Shown here piece after piece: positions 37,061 to 50,513 of a stretch of DNA of 64,000 nt. The notes beneath the pieces were generated by a model, which was given only the letters and a program-made list of their open reading frames with translations, was not told the origin of the DNA and searched no databases. How positions within the stretch are numbered: the stretch's first letter is position 1; each line of letters begins with the position of its first letter. The stretch is from Opisthocomus hoazin (lineage: Eukaryota > Chordata > Aves > Opisthocomiformes > Opisthocomidae), in assembly GCF_030867145.1 (NCBI RefSeq), contig NC_134414.1:22462518-22526517 (forward strand). The letters are read 5' to 3'. Position numbers and translations under genes: made by a program.

Positions 37061-40000
37061 ATGTCCTGCCTCACCCACACTCTTAGGAGCATCACCAGGA
37101 CCTGCACTGCAGCACTGGACCGCAGTGCCAGCACTTACCGCTAACTGCGGGATGGCAAACCTCAGCCCGGTGACTTCACACAGGGCTGGGCTGTGCTAAA
37201 TGACTCATTTCCTATCCGCAGGTGCAAAACCACAGACCTTCTTTTAAAAAAAAAATGTATTAACACCACTGCCCTCACTTTGGCTTGCCGTCTGGAGGCA
37301 TCCTAGTTCCCCAGCAATGCAGGAGAGCACCTGCTCTCCCCACAAGTAACACCGGAGAATCAGTTAATGGGGTGAGACATTGTTGGATCAGGAAAAGTTG
37401 CTGCCTTTGCTCTCTTCTCCATAAAGCAAGCATACAACTAGTGCCCTCGCTCCAAGCATTTGCTGACAATGGCCCAGGGACGGTGCCTGCCCTGTAATTA
37501 ACACCTTCCAGATGGCATTTCAGCATGCTGCTAAAACACTGATGAGCTCTGTTTGTCTTCATTTATTTTAACATATTTCATGAGATATCTAAAGAGCATC
37601 ACTAATTGAAGCTCTTATTTGCAGTGCATAGAGAAGGAAATACTGGTACTAGGATACAAAAAGGGATTTTTACATGACCTTTCTCAACATCAGCCAGTGT
37701 AAAAGCTTCTTAAGAGCATGGGCTACTATTGAGGGTGCATTGAGACTATTTATGATGAAAGTGCTAACTGGAAAAAAATTATTCTGATATATTTTTCCTT
37801 TTCTAGACTTTTTCAAAGCCAGTCAGCTTTTATTTAGTTGCTCACCTACCCTGTGCACCTTTCTATTAGTTGGCTCTTCCACCTGGTCAAACATGTTGCT
37901 TTTTGCTGTTGCCGAGGGCAGAGGGTAGAAGCAAGGCTTGCAGAAGTAAGGATTGTGGTATAATACCAGACTTTTTACTCCTATACTTTCCTACACTTGT
38001 TTTTTTAGCCCAAATAGTGATTTTCATTATATATCATTCCATTCTAGGAGATCACACTCCCTTTGGGAATGGGTGGAAGACTTTTCATGAGAGGCTTACA
38101 GGATGAAAAGTTACAGTTTAACTCGAAATGTGAATATATAAATGTGAAAGCCTGATGAAAAATTCTTTTAATAAAAAATAATAAGTAGGGTATACATTTT
38201 AAGCAGTCCAAAGCTTCATGAAATACAAGCTTGGCAGTGTATAAGGCTTTACTTGACACATCGTGTTTTGGGAGAACATAACTAACCTGTAGCTTTCAAA
38301 ACGGCAATTTTTCTTTCAGATGAGCTGGATATTAGCACGTGGATATGGTTTGCTTTACTTGGAGTTCTATTCACACAATGGCAAACACATATTGGTGTTT
38401 TTCTCTGGCAACCCCGTAGATCTCAGTGGAAGTAAAAATTAAGAAGAAATGCTATTTTGGAGAATGAGGAATAGCAGAAGAAAAAATGGATTGCAAAATT
38501 AGGAACTTTTCTTAGCCTTTCACCGTTTGCTCCACTCTTAAAAGCCATGGCCCAAACTGACAATGTGAGCAAGGGGTAATTGTGACTAATTTCAGCTCTC
38601 TCCTGGGACAGGAAGGAAATCTTAATCAGTGTTCTTCAACATACCAGGGCAGAAGCCAGTAACTGACGTAGGGCAATGAAATGCCACGTCACAAAACTAA
38701 CATTCACTGAACAACAGGTAAATTCATCCTTTACATATCCCCTTTTCTAAGGGGGTTGAGAAACCTTAAGGTAAAGAGCAGATGAGACTGGGATGATGTA
38801 CACTTTCTTTTCTTGAACCTGAGCAAAGCTACAACACTAGGAGAAGCCCAGCCTCCTCTCAGCCAAGACAGGTGCCAACTATTGCTCTGCAGCAGTACTA
38901 CCATACGAAAACTGAGGGCCTTGCTTTGGTGGATTATTCTAGGCCAGAATCAGAATAAAAGCAATACACCTTTGGTTGCAGAACTTGCTCAGAACTCACA
39001 GCAGCCATTTGTTCAGCTCATATTTTACATGCAGGGAATTTCTATTCACAGGTAGTGTCTCAGCCATGCCACTGGCATTTTCTCTTCTTGCAAACTAATC
39101 AGAAGCTTCTAAATAAAGCCTCAGATTTATTTAGCAATATAGCATCTTTTCTGATCAAACCCCTAACTGTCAAATTGTTTTCAAAGACCTCCTTTCTGTA
39201 TTGAGACCAACTTGTTGAAATTTGGTTTCTCTTCTAACAGATGATTAAATAATAATTTGCATTACAGACTAGTCACCGTCAGCAGTTAGCTCTTTCAGGT
39301 TAACCTTTAAGCAAATCAGTGTTTACAATACTTTTTAGACATGTGCTCATGAGGTTTACCTAATGGCTATGTTTAACTGGTAGGTGACCATTCCTGTTAC
39401 GTGCTGAAAGGCTGCAGGAGAGGCAACAGAAACACTCCAGTCCTTCCACACAGTAAATTCTTCTGTACTTTTTTTAACCGTGTTGTCAGGACAGCTGATG
39501 CAACTACACCACCACAGCTGGTGTCAACACAGCTACTTCTTTGATATGACGGCCAGTTGTCAGTCACGTCTGCCTGTCAACACCTACATCGCTGCCTAAC
39601 CATGCTGCATGCTGGTACAGTTGGGCAGCTACCCCTTGCTGCCTCCAGAAGGGACAGCGTGTCCAGCACAGCAGTATCGGTGCCATGGGAGCTGGCGTGC
39701 TGCAGGGCAGGTTACGGCAAAGAGGTGGGAGGAGAAAGAGGACAGGCTGGGTGGCCGGCACAGGAGCTGTTGGGCCACACAGACATTTTATTTTTGCCAG
39801 GGTAACATTTGGTTTAAAATCTTTTGTCTCTGAGCTTTCCAAGCCTACATGCCACATCTTCACTAGGGTCACAATGAGATAGCTACAAACACCAGCTGAG
39901 AGCTTTAGTGGAGGCTCTGCTCAAACTCTGCTTCCAAGTTTCCGATTTTATCTCATTTTAAGGGAAAATAAACAGAGTAATCTCAGTGCTCTCAGCAGTA

Positions 40001-41724
40001 ATTCCTACCACAATGAGATAAGCCACAAGAATATCAATCAGTTCATGAAGAGCAGGTAAGTCTTCTCTTGTCTCAGCTTGGGATGGCTTCCTCCCTGCCC
40101 CCGCAGGGAAGTGATGGGAGGGAGGATAGCACAGCATGTGTGCCAGCGAAATGTGGGGTTACAGACGCCGCTCCCTGTAAATTTGCCCCGTATGTGGTGG
40201 TGTGCTTAGTGGTTACCTAACAACAACACAGATTTTGGCTTGCTGATCTGAAAATGAGTCCAAAGCCAGATCACAGCCTTGACTTGCACAAAGGTACCCT
40301 TTGCCATTTTCCAAAACCAAAATAGGTGAGAGGGAGTTAGGGAGAACACAATGAACAGCACTCTATGCAAGACAATCTGGTTTGCAAGCAGTCAGACCTA
40401 TACATCACTCTAAAAGGTATTGTCTGATGAAAGTAGGAAAGGTGAATGGACTAAAAGCCTCTTTCTCCCACTTAGCGCAGTCCCTGTGCACGACCTGCAG
40501 CCTGCCCCAAGACAGCCTCGCCTCCCCTCCTGCGGCTTGCGCAGCACTGCTGACAACACATCTGCATTAGAACTTTACAGACCTGATTTGCATTTCTATT
40601 TTCTCTTGCCAGTCAACGTCAGCTGCCAAGTGGGGCCTGGAAACCTAATTACACCCCTTTGCTAGATTGCCTCATTCTTAAAATATGCCATGAAGTAATA
40701 AATGACACACATTATTGGGGAAAGGGGGGATGAAGGAGTGTGGAAAGGAAATTAATTTATATAAAATGCAATCAATTTCCAGAATAATTTGTAATAGACA
40801 CTGGTAAAGCCTCTCTATATTTAATTCTAAAAAATATTAGAAATGGATTCTAATAATACGTTGTAGGAGATCTTAGCTATTGAGGAGTCCACAGGATAAC
40901 AGTGTGCCTATGATATTGTTATTATTCTATGGTCATTAATGCTGAAGTAGGGCAGTTTCTAATTGAGCTGAGTATGCTAGGTGTTAAGCATGATAAAATC
41001 CCACCACGGGATGCATCCTTGCCCTACAGAGTTTTTAGTCTAATGCCCCAGTCCTGTAAAGATCTCATTTGTTTTAGCCATGAGCAGCGAGCAGTCATTG
41101 CATCATTAACAGCAGAGTACAAAACAGAGAGCAGGTGCTCACATTTGTTCAGCATCAAGGCCAAAGGCAGAAGAAAATATTACTGTCTTCATTTTACTTA
41201 AATAGAACTGGAATAAAGAAGTTGCATTCACTCACTTCATCTAGGTACTCAAGTACATGCCTAGGCTTTGCCACGCGAGGGTCGCAGTGAGGCAGGTGCC
41301 TAGTCCTAACTACCTTGTTGAGATAAGGATGCTGCCAAGCATTGCATGGGAATTCTGTGCCAAAGTCAAGCCTTGACTCCTGAACTGTAAAATCACTCTG
41401 CCTTGCTACAGAGCACAAGGGCTGCAGAGAGAATCTCCTCTAATAGACTTACAAAAAACTGCAGGGGAGAGACCTTGTCTTTCTTTTGCTGGTTTTAGAA
41501 CAACCATTTGACAGGCAACTTGTCAAAACGTAACTTACGGAGATGACACACACACAACAGCACACTCGAATCAGGGAGAGCTGCATTGCAGAATCCCCCG
41601 TGCAGGTGGAAGGCACATCTGCGTGCTCCTCTCTGCTTCCCACCACCCCGCCGCATCCCGGCACGCTTGGCCTCCGTAGCAGAGCCCGGGAGGCAGCCGG
41701 GCGAGCGGTGCCGGGGCAACGTAC
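36823..41724 (-). other. ARHGAP20: ARHGAP20 intron with (GT/CA)n tract
   Basis: Phase 1 intron of about 4.9 kb. Apart from the dinucleotide repeat at 36985-37057 I see no transposon and no additional exon. Confidence 0.85.
36985..37057. repeat. (GT)n dinucleotide microsatellite
   Basis: About 73 bases of GT repeat with several GC interruptions in the middle, reading (CA)n on the ARHGAP20 coding strand. It starts about 163 bases upstream of the exon 8 acceptor. Confidence 0.95.
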
Positions 41725-41907
41725 CGTTCAGCGGCTGGGTCACGGCCAGGCGGCTCGGCTTCAGCACAAACTGGCACTGCAGCTCCTGGGGCAGCTGCTC
41801 CGTCAGGAAGGACCCCTGGAGCTGCCTGGGGCAGGCACAGGGCTTTGATCCGTGGGGCATAGCATCGCGAATGTGGCTCATTTTAATTCCAAAGGGATAT
41901 TCATGGC
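41725..41907 (-). CDS. ARHGAP20: ARHGAP20 exon 7 in window (end of RA domain, linker)
   Basis: 183 bases completing Gly199 and encoding 200-259 plus one base of codon 260. Acceptor tgaacag, donor gtacgtt. It begins HEYPFGIKMSHIRDAMPHGS, the end of the Ras-association domain, and continues with LTEQLPQELQCQFVLKPSRL, a conserved ARHGAP20 block after the RA domain. The exon is clearly GC-richer and richer in CpG than its neighbours. Confidence 0.94.
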
Positions 41908-43753
41908 CTGTTCAAAGAGAAATCATAATGATCTGCGTTGGGTTGACTGGAGACTTGCAAAACTCCATCTGCCTTGGAGGAAAAGAAAATTTTGCAGGCT
42001 AGCCTGCAGCACCTTCTCTCTCAATAATCCCGAACTGACATTCTTCTGCATATTCATGCTGGCATAAATCATACACTGGCAGATATGGAATTACTCAGTT
42101 CAGTGTAGTTAAACAGACATAAAAGTAAAATCAGACCTATTACAGCTGTATCACATAAAAGTCCATCAGAAAAAACACAAGTGACTATTTCTGAATTCAG
42201 TGTTTATTCTTTCTGCTGCTTTACTTGCAACAGGGAAAGTGTAGGTACAGGTTGCTCATATGGTTCTGGCAGGAAAGGAGATTTTGGGAGCAGTCATGTG
42301 TCAAGTTTTGGCTGAGCATGCAAAACAAAAAAATCCAGTGTGAAAGTGATCTTCCCTCACTCTCCATGGTAAGTGCAACAGCCATCAACTCCGTCAAATG
42401 AGACACAATTACGGTTCCTGTCTGAGGCTGAAGCAGGAAGGAAACGTTAATCACAAGGCTAATGCAAATGAGCTACGCTCGGCATTAACCAGCTTCGTTG
42501 GGGACTACACAGAGGCAATTCATTTCTGGAGGAGCGTTCAAAAATGCCACCAGAGAGGTATTTTTCAGACTTGTCTAAAGAGCTGGCAGCTGAAAAAAAT
42601 TAAATATGGGTGCAATGTTAAGAGGTTTTAGTGAACTTGCACTTAGACTTAAAAACTGATAGTGGAAGAGACATTATTTGAGATTATAGGTAGTGTGAAG
42701 CCAAAGCACAGTCAAACTTTGCTTCTGATGTCTACCTATGACAAAAGCCAGTCTTATCTGATAAACCTTTGCATAAATATCAAGAACAGCATCAGTTTGA
42801 TAGCAGATTCTTCTTTTCCAAAGTTTGCAACCTGAATGTGCAGTGAGAGAGAGTCAGTCAATTAGAAAGGCCTTTCCAATTTCTGAATTTGCTCGTTCAA
42901 TATTCAAAACCGTGGCTGTGATTTTATCTGAAGAAGCTACACATAATAGTTGGAAAGACAAAGTCTGGTGCATTTCAAAGACAAAACAGTTTGCACTGTC
43001 TATAAGGTGCACAAGTCAGACATTTTATAAATATTAATGTTGTCTGACTCCAGCAAAGCGTTTGTAGCTAAGGCTACTTTAAGAAGGAATGCTAAGATTT
43101 ACTGGGGTTAGATTTGCAGAAGAAAACCAGAAAATGCACAATTTTTTCTTTTTCCAATCATCTGTGAACTCTTATATAGCACAAGTAATACAGGGCTTCT
43201 ACAGGGAAAGGTTCTTAATAAAAGGAAGAGATTTGTTCTCAGTGAATCACGGGCCAAAATCAAATCACTCCATCCAATCACTTCTGAACTTTGGGTTGAT
43301 TCCTGGGGAGGAAATGTTTCGAAAAGCATTTTAGAAAGTGAATAAGCAATAATTTTCTCCTAATCAGCGGGGAGCTCTCAGCCCATAGAGAAATACAGGA
43401 CTGGAAAGGACCTCTTGAATGAGTTAACTGGAGTTGTGGAAGAACAGAACACTTCTCAAAACTCTGTTGAGTTTTGCTGAGGAGGGGAGTAAACAACACT
43501 ATGGAAGCATAGGAAGACATATCATAAAATCATACAATGGTTTGGGTTGGAAGAGACCATCTAGTTCTAACCTCCCTGCCATGGGCAGGGACACCTTCCA
43601 CCAGATCAGGTTGCTCAAAGCCCCATCCAGCCTGGCCTTGAACACTACCAGGGAGAAGGCATCCACAACTTCTCTGGGCAACCTGTCCCAGTGCCTCACA
43701 ATACTCATAGTAAAGAATTTCTTCCTTATATCTAATCTAAATCCACCCTCGTT

Positions 43754-44140
43754 TCATTTAAAGCCACGACTCCTTGTCCTATCACTACAGGCCCTTGTAA
43801 AAAGACCCTCTGCAGCTTTCTTGTAGGTCCCCTTTAAGTACTGAAAGGTTTCTATAAGGTCTCCCTGAAGCCTTCTCCTCTCCAGGCTGAACAGCCCCAA
43901 CTCGCTCAGCCTGTCCTCACAGCAGAGGTGCTTCATCCCTCTGACCATTTGTTGCCCTCCTCTGGACCCGCTCCAACAGGTCCAAGTCTTTCTTGTGCTG
44001 AGGGCTCCAGAGCTGGGTACTCCAGGTGGGGTCTCACCAGAGCAGAGTAGAGGGGCAGAATCCCCTCCCTCGACCTGCTGGCCATGCTGCCTTTGATGCA
44101 GCCCAGGATACTGTTCACTTTCTGGGCTGCAAGTGCACAT
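43754..44140 (-). pseudogene. CR1 ORF2 C-terminal region, broken
   Basis: Fragments such as [21 protein letters not shown] and RRRLQGDLIETFQYLKGTYK match the conserved CR1 ORF2 C-terminal region. They fall in different frames, which shows at least one frameshift relative to the reverse transcriptase part. Confidence 0.85.
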
Positions 44141-44397
44141 TCTTAGGTCATGCTGAGCATCTCATCAACCAGCACCCCCAAGTCTTTCTCAACAGGGCTG
44201 CTCTCAACCCCTTCATTCCCCAGCCTGTGTCTGTGCTTGGGATTGCCTCGACCCTTGTGCAGAACTTGCACTTGACCTTGCTGAATTTCATGAGGTTTGC
44301 ACAGGCCCACCTCTCAAGCCTTGTCAAGGTCCCTCTGGATGGCATTCTTTCCCTCCAGCACATTGACCACACCACACACCTTGGTGTCATCGTCAAA

Positions 44398-45054
44398 CTA
44401 GCTGAAGGTGCACCTAATCCCACTGTCCATGTCACCAACGAAGACGCCAAACAGTGCCGGTCCCAATACCAACCCCAGAGGAACGCTACTCGTCACTAGT
44501 CTCCACCTGGACATCCAGCCGTTGACCACAACTCTTTGAGTTTGACCACCCAGCCAATTCCTTACCCACGAAGTAGTCCATCCATTGAATCCACATCTCT
44601 CCAATTTAGAGACAAGGATGTCATGCTGGACAGCATCAAACGCTTTGCATGAGTCCAGGTAGATGATGTTAGTTGCTCTTCCCTTATCCACCAATGCAGT
44701 AACCCTGTTGTAGTAGGCCACCAAATTTGTCAGGCATGATTTGCCCTTAGTGAAGCAGTGTTGGCTGTCACCAATCAACTCCTTATCGTCCATGTGCCTT
44801 AGCATACCTTCCAGGAGAATCTGCTCCATGATCTTGCCGGGCACAGAGGTGAGACTTACTGGCCTGTAGTTCCCTGGGTCTTCCATTTTACCCTTTTTAA
44901 AAATGGGGGTTATGTTTGCTGTTTTCCAGTCAGTAGGAACTTCACCAGACTGCCACAACTTCTCACATATCATGGATAGTGGTTTAGCAACTTCATCTGC
45001 CAGTTCCTGCAGGACCTGTGCATGCATCTCATCAGGTCCCATGGACTTGTGCAC
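44398..45054 (-). pseudogene. CR1 reverse transcriptase fragment
   Basis: A 218-codon open stretch with reverse transcriptase motifs: [31 protein letters not shown], a YLDSCKAFD motif carrying the first catalytic Asp, and [13 protein letters not shown], where QGSVLGP is usual. It ends at a TAG (44398-44400) exactly one codon before the second catalytic box, which then reads FDDD instead of FADD. The enzyme is therefore cut through its active site. Confidence 0.92.
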
Positions 45055-45540
45055 CTTCAGGTTCTTTAGATGGTCTCAGACCTGATCTTCTCTTGCAGTG
45101 GGTAGTTATTCATTCTTCCAGTCCCTACCTTTGCCTTCTGCAACTTGGGCGGTGTGGCTGGAGCACTTGCTGGTGAAGACTGAGGGAAAAAAGTCTTTGA
45201 GTATCTCAGCCTTCTCCATACCTCAGGTAGGCAGGTCTCCTGTTTCCTTCTGGAGAGGGCCCACTTTATCCCTAGTCTTCTTTTTATCACCAACGTACCT
45301 ATAGAAGCTTTTCTTGTTGCTCTTGACGTCCCTGGCCAGATTTACTTCTGTCAGGGCTTCAGCTTTCCTAACCTGATCCCTGGCTACTCAGAGAATTTCT
45401 GTGTATTCCTCCCAGGCTACCCATCCTTGCTTCTACCCTCTGTAGGCTTCCTTTTTGTGCTTGAGTTTGTCCAGGAGCTCCTTGTTCATCCATGCAGGCC
45501 TCCTGGTGTTTCAGCCTGACTTCCTCTTTGTTGGGATGCA

Positions 45541-46005
45541 TCATTTCTGAGCTTGGAGGAGGTGATCGTTGAATATTAAGCAGCTTTCTTGGGCCCCTCT
45601 TCCCTCCAGGGCTTTATCCCATGGTACTCTACCAAGCAGATCCCTGAAGAGGCCAAACTCTGCTCTGCTAAAGTCCAGGGTAGTGAGCTTGCTGCACGCC
45701 CTCCTCACTGCCCTAAGGATCTTGAACTCTACCATGGTCATTGCAGCCAAGGCTGTCCTTGAGCTTCACATTCCCCATCAGCCCCTCCCTGTTGGTAAGA
45801 ACAAGGTGCAGCATAGCACCTCTCCTCACGGGCTCCTCTATCGCTTGGAGAACAAAGTTATTATCAGCGCATTCCAGGAACCTTCTGGATTGCTGATGCC
45901 CTGCTGTGTTGTCCCTCCAACAGATATTGGGGTGGTTTAAGTCCCTTATGAGGACCAGGGCTTGTGAACGTGAGGCTGCTCCTATCTGTCTATAGAGGGC
46001 CTCAA
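45541..46005 (-). pseudogene. CR1 endonuclease C-terminal part, frameshifted
   Basis: The peptide with DLNHPNICWRDNTAG, RRFLECADNNFVLQ and LGCNDH matches the end of the CR1 APE-type endonuclease; the GDFN motif is altered to RDLN. After NDHG the match continues in another frame (VEFKILRAVRRACSKLTTLD, LFRDLLGRVPWDKALEG), so a frameshift lies near 45725. A stop follows at 45541. Confidence 0.88.
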
Positions 46006-46337
46006 ATATGGTAAAGCTGGACTGGTTCCAGGAGAGGAGGTGAGTGGAAAGGCTGACTCTATAGAGAGACTGAGGCTCATGCAGCAAAACTGGGGCAGAA
46101 ATAAATGAACTTATCAACCTCTGAGTGACACAAGGAGACAATCACTCTTTAAAACAAAGGACCAGCATCTGACTAGCTGCCCAAATAGGCAAACTTGCGT
46201 GACACGGAAGTAAGAGAAAAAACAGGAAAAACGAAACAAAAGAGGAAACTGTATTTCAGTCTTCTCTGTTTTTCTTGCTTCTTTCAGCACTAAAAACTGA
46301 GTGAATGTTGAAAACCAAAACCATGTCAACAACTTAC

Positions 46338-46404
46338 CAATGAGAGGGTAAGGAGCATCTTCTCTTCCTGAAATCACCCACAGCTTGTAGTCTTTTTCAG
46401 AGCC
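46338..46404 (-). CDS. ARHGAP20: ARHGAP20 exon 6 in window (RA domain)
   Basis: 67 bases, residues 177-198 plus one base of codon 199. Acceptor ggttttaaag, donor gtaagtt. It encodes GSEKDYKLWVISGREDAPYP, the central beta-strand and loop of the Ras-association domain, almost as in the human protein from memory (ERDYQLWVNSGKE). Confidence 0.94.
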
Positions 46405-49400
46405 CTTTAAAACCAAAAGTAAGAATAAGTTTGCCAGCCATTAAGAACAGGTTCGCCTTAGGTTTCTTGCAATATAAGGATAATCTGGACCTTGCCAGCA
46501 GGGTCAAAGGAACCCCCTTTACTTTTGCAGTGCCCAAATTTGCCACAAGCAAAGCTTTTCAATGGTGTCTGTCGTGTGCAATGTGGTTTCTGTGACCAGA
46601 GTCCAGCTTTGAGCAGTGAGAGGGGCTGGAGCCCGTCATTTCTGAAGGAAAAGGGGGAGATTTGCCCCAGTTCTTTCGCTGCCCCTGGAAGGAGAGGGAT
46701 GGAGGTCACAGCCTGCCAGGACTCAGGATTGCTTTTGAGGTCAGGCCAAGATGTTAGCCATGGCAGCCCCCCATGCCATGTTAAGACTGCTGAGTCCGCT
46801 TTTGAAATTTACAGTGGAGAGGATAAATTTACATCAAAGGAGACAATTTCCAGAGGACTGGAGAATGTGAACATCTTTGGGAAAAGCTCTGTGAAACCAC
46901 TGATTTGAAAGCAAATTCTAAATATTGCCTTTAGCATAAATATACAACTCAATGTTGCAGTTTAACTGGAGAAGGAGAACAGTGCATTATTTCAGATATG
47001 ATGGTGAGACAACAGAGATAAAAATAATGATATTTAATATCAACCACTCTCAGGACAAAGGGTAATAGCAAGTGGATAAATACACTGTATGAAAAGTGAT
47101 CTGTTATACCTTAAATACCTTTTCAGTGACATAGCTAAATCAGGATTATTAAAGTCTAAAAGCTTTCTGGCTACAAAAGGTGAAAAACACCTAAAGACAG
47201 TATTTATTTAGCTCTAAATTTAAATCCTACCTCCTTTTAAACAGATTTGCCTACTATCCTGCATTGTCTGGACCTTTACCCAGTGTCCCCAAAGCTCTTG
47301 AGACTCACTCTACTTGCTGCATGCACCTGGTGTAATGCTGATACACTCAATAAAGCCTTCGCACTTTGCTCTCTGACTGACAGAGCTTTCTGGCCCATAT
47401 TAGCACTGCTGTTAAGTTTGCTACAGGGGGCAGAAGGAAAATAAATAGGCTTTGGAGACATCTCTGGTGCCTCAGGGCAAGCAGCCAGGAGTAAATAAAT
47501 ACAGCTGAGGAGCACAAGAAAGGGTATTTACTTTTCCTTTTAAATATATATATGAAAGGGTTGTTGCTGTGAAGGGGAAGCAGAGGAAGGGGAAGAGCTT
47601 GTAAGCGTGATTTCAGGAGACAGACTGCTCATCTCTCGATTGCAAATGTTGTCCTTTATGGGCTTTGTGAGGCCATTTGTCAGTATAAATGTGACTGTCC
47701 CAGAAAAATCAGCAAGTGTACTCAGGGAGCTGGGAAACCCAAGGCCCTTCTTTCTGTCCCACTCACTAATTTGGAACAGATGATCAATGCCATTTTGCAC
47801 AAACTAGTTGTCATTTTACCAAAGAAACCACAGAGGGAAAAACCCCGATGCGTTAAACCAGAGTGAACTCAGCCAAAGTGACAGCCCCATTAATCACACA
47901 ACATGTGAAATGTAGTTTTTCTAATTGCCATTGAAAAGTCGTAGAGCTCCTTTCAAGCGGTTCTCTCTGGACATAAATAAAATACCTCAAGACGGTGCAT
48001 AAGGAAAAGCTTCCTTGCAGTCAGAATAATCCAGTGAGGGGGTTGGGTGTTTGACTGATATACAGGCTACAGCTTAATTTATTTAGCTTGTTTGATTTTA
48101 TTGCTAATCTTATGATACACCTCTAATGAAAAAGGCTTTATGCTATGAAGATGCAGTGAAAAAATGTAGTATATTGCTTGGGCAAATAATTCTGCAGGCA
48201 AGATTTTACATCTTTCGAATGGCTTTCATTCTTTTTCCACTTGAAATAAAAATGTAATGAGGAAAGGGTTGATTGTGATTCATACAAAAGAACACAAAGC
48301 TGAAGCATAACCAGCCCCTCCTCCTGCTAATCTCAAACAAAATATTCTCTTTCAATACTACCATTTTCCTGTTTTTTCTGTACAGAAAATGAGGAAGTGC
48401 AAATTACTCCCATGAAATGGGTAGAAATAAAGCACATCATAATAAAGACTTGCAGTTATAATACAACATAGTACCTTGATTTTTGCTGCAGACTAGGGGA
48501 GACAATCTGCAATTAAAATCCTTATTTTAACTCAGCTCTTATACTTTCCACCTTGCCGTCTCTCTATCAACTCCAGAGCTTCCTTAACTGGACTGACTGC
48601 TGAGGCCAGAGCCCCAGCCCTGGCGCAAATGGGACGTCTGAGCCATAACAAGCTGGCTAGACAGAAACTGTTGTGCCTGGGAAACACCAAGCTAGCAGAA
48701 TAGGTCCTTGGATGCATTAAAAGCCTGTACAAATTAGGGATAACAAATACTAGAGAAGGCAAATTCTGAGGTTACTCCAACTTTTGCTGGGGGTCTTCAG
48801 AAGGCCTAGGGAAGCACAGAAGTGGCATTTTGGTCCTATTTGATTCTTCACACTCAGGGCTGTGTGAAGGAAAGACTTGCCAGGTTCCATACAACGACAT
48901 CAACACATGCATCGAGACAGACATTTCAAAAAATCTTGTTACCCAAACAGCAGACTGACAGGGCAGTTAAAATGCTGTCATCCAGGAGTTTCTGTGACCA
49001 TCAGTGTTCGTTTGAGTCACATTGTGAAACAATGAGAGAAACAGAATAAGGGAGCCAGAATTCTTGTCCCTGGCACTGATTCATTACTACACCTGAGGCA
49101 CTACCATGCCCGCTTTAGAGCAAAGGGAGCCATTTGAGGCACTACTTGATTTACTGGGAATCACTGCACCTACTTGGTGCACTATCCTGCATTATCATAA
49201 GTCTTGTAAAAGCCTTCTTCCAAAACAGTTTCAGGCCATTGCTTACAAATTGGGTGCATTCAGATTCTGTGCAACCACTCAGTTACATTCATATCTCACA
49301 TGACACCAAAGGCCCATGGATATTTCGAGTGTCTGATCTGGACACTTGAGAGCAGTGCTTGTACTCGTAACCTGCGGACAGAGCTGATTATGCATGTTTG

Positions 49401-49780
49401 CACATTTTGAAATGAACTAACAAGCAGGTCTGTAGGTTTCCTGTTCACACTGACGTATGCAAAAGGAGCTGTATCAAACTCTCGCTTCTTGTGTCAAGAT
49501 ATCTCCTCTTACACATCAGCAACACAGATTTAAAAGCAACTTCAAACATGACAGATCCCTTACAGAGTTTAGAGACTTATTCAAAACTTTAAGGCACCTG
49601 ATGGTCTCTGGAGGTCTATACATTAACAAGGCACTTTTGCTTAATTTCAACAACACTGAATTGTTATGATAAAGGATTTAATTAATGTTCATATCCGAAA
49701 ACTTGGGAAAAGTGCAAGCGAAGACTTGATTATTAAAAGTGACTACAATAAGACTCATTAAAACTGGTGCAAGGACTTAC
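46405..49780 (-). other. ARHGAP20: ARHGAP20 intron
   Basis: Phase 0 intron of 3.4 kb with no recognisable transposon or extra exon. Confidence 0.85.
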
Positions 49781-49858
49781 ATTAATTCCCAGCTGCTGCA
49801 GGGCCATGAGAATTACATCATTTGCTGTATTAACATTGGTTACACTCAGAGTTTTTGA
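49781..49858 (-). CDS. ARHGAP20: ARHGAP20 exon 5 in window (RA domain)
   Basis: 78 bases, residues 151-176, phase 0 at both ends. Acceptor ctgttcacag, donor gtaagtc. The peptide SKTLSVTNVNTANDVILMAL followed by QQLGIN is the second strand and first helix of the ubiquitin-like RA fold. Because the length is a multiple of three and both phases are 0, skipping would keep frame but remove the core helix. Confidence 0.94.
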
Positions 49859-50158
49859 CTGTGAACAGAGAAGAGGAGAAGGGGAAAGTGGCATTAAAAA
49901 TTTGGATTTGCAAAGAGTATCTGAAGTGTAACAGCCCTACATAATTCATTGTTGAAAAACTGAGAGTATCCTGTTAAAATGTTACTTGATAAATAAGTTA
50001 TACCTCATACATAAAGACCCAGCTGTCTGAAACAGAAGCTTGATTCCTCTGCTTTGTCATATACTTTCTGTATTTGCTCCCCATTTCCCCAACAGCTCCA
50101 TCAGAGGGGAGAGTGCCATGATTACCAGGGACAAGACCTCCACATTAAAATGGAAAAA

Positions 50159-50232
50159 GACACAGCTACTAATTGAACTTTAGCCACAGCAAAAAGACAC
50201 AGCCACTAACTGCACTTTAGACACCGCATGAG
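50159..50232. repeat. Tandem duplication, 37-bp unit x 2
   Basis: Copies begin gacacagctact at 50159 and gacacagccact at 50196 and share the aactttag / cactttag end. Imperfect and old. Confidence 0.7.
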
Positions 50233-50427
50233 GGAAATGTAATGGTTTAATTAATTTAAAAGCATGCAAGGTTCCTTTGAAAAAATAAAACATTTCAGTG
50301 AGTTTTTTCAGTGACATGAAATGTTCTTGTATCACTTGTTAATAATTTCTGTCCTTTTCTATTGAAGATCTCCCTGGTAAGGAAATACTGTGCACAGGCT
50401 GTTCATCCCTATATCCTTTGCCATGTC

Positions 50428-50513
50428 ATGGACTCATGGATCATGGACTAGTTGAGGTTGGAGGGGACCTCTGGAGGTCATCTGGTCCAACCCCCCCCAC
50501 TCAAGCAGGGCTA
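50428..50513 (-). mobile_element. CR1 3' tail fragment
   Basis: About 85 bases of CR1 end in reverse orientation: gaggttggaggggacctctg then ggtcatctggtccaacccc. The tail repeat is present in a variant form (catggactcatggatcatgg) in place of the usual atcatagaat units. Confidence 0.85.

Larger units (their letters stand above)
43520..46005 (-). mobile_element. CR1 LINE, 5'-truncated, about 2.5 kb
   Basis: Reading on the - strand it runs from the end of the CR1 endonuclease domain (EALYRQIGAAS, DLNHPNICW) through reverse transcriptase and the C-terminal region to the 3' end with atcataaaatcatacaatgg, the complement of the octamer tail. The 5' UTR, ORF1 and most of the endonuclease are absent. 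Several frameshifts and stops break ORF2, so it cannot mobilise itself. It shares long matching blocks with the copy at 57922-58742. Confidence 0.95.
41908..46337 (-). other. ARHGAP20: ARHGAP20 intron holding a 2.5-kb CR1
   Basis: Phase 1 intron. More than half is a single CR1 LINE (43520-46005) in the same orientation as the gene. The part from 41908 to 43519 shows no repeat that I recognise. Confidence 0.85.
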
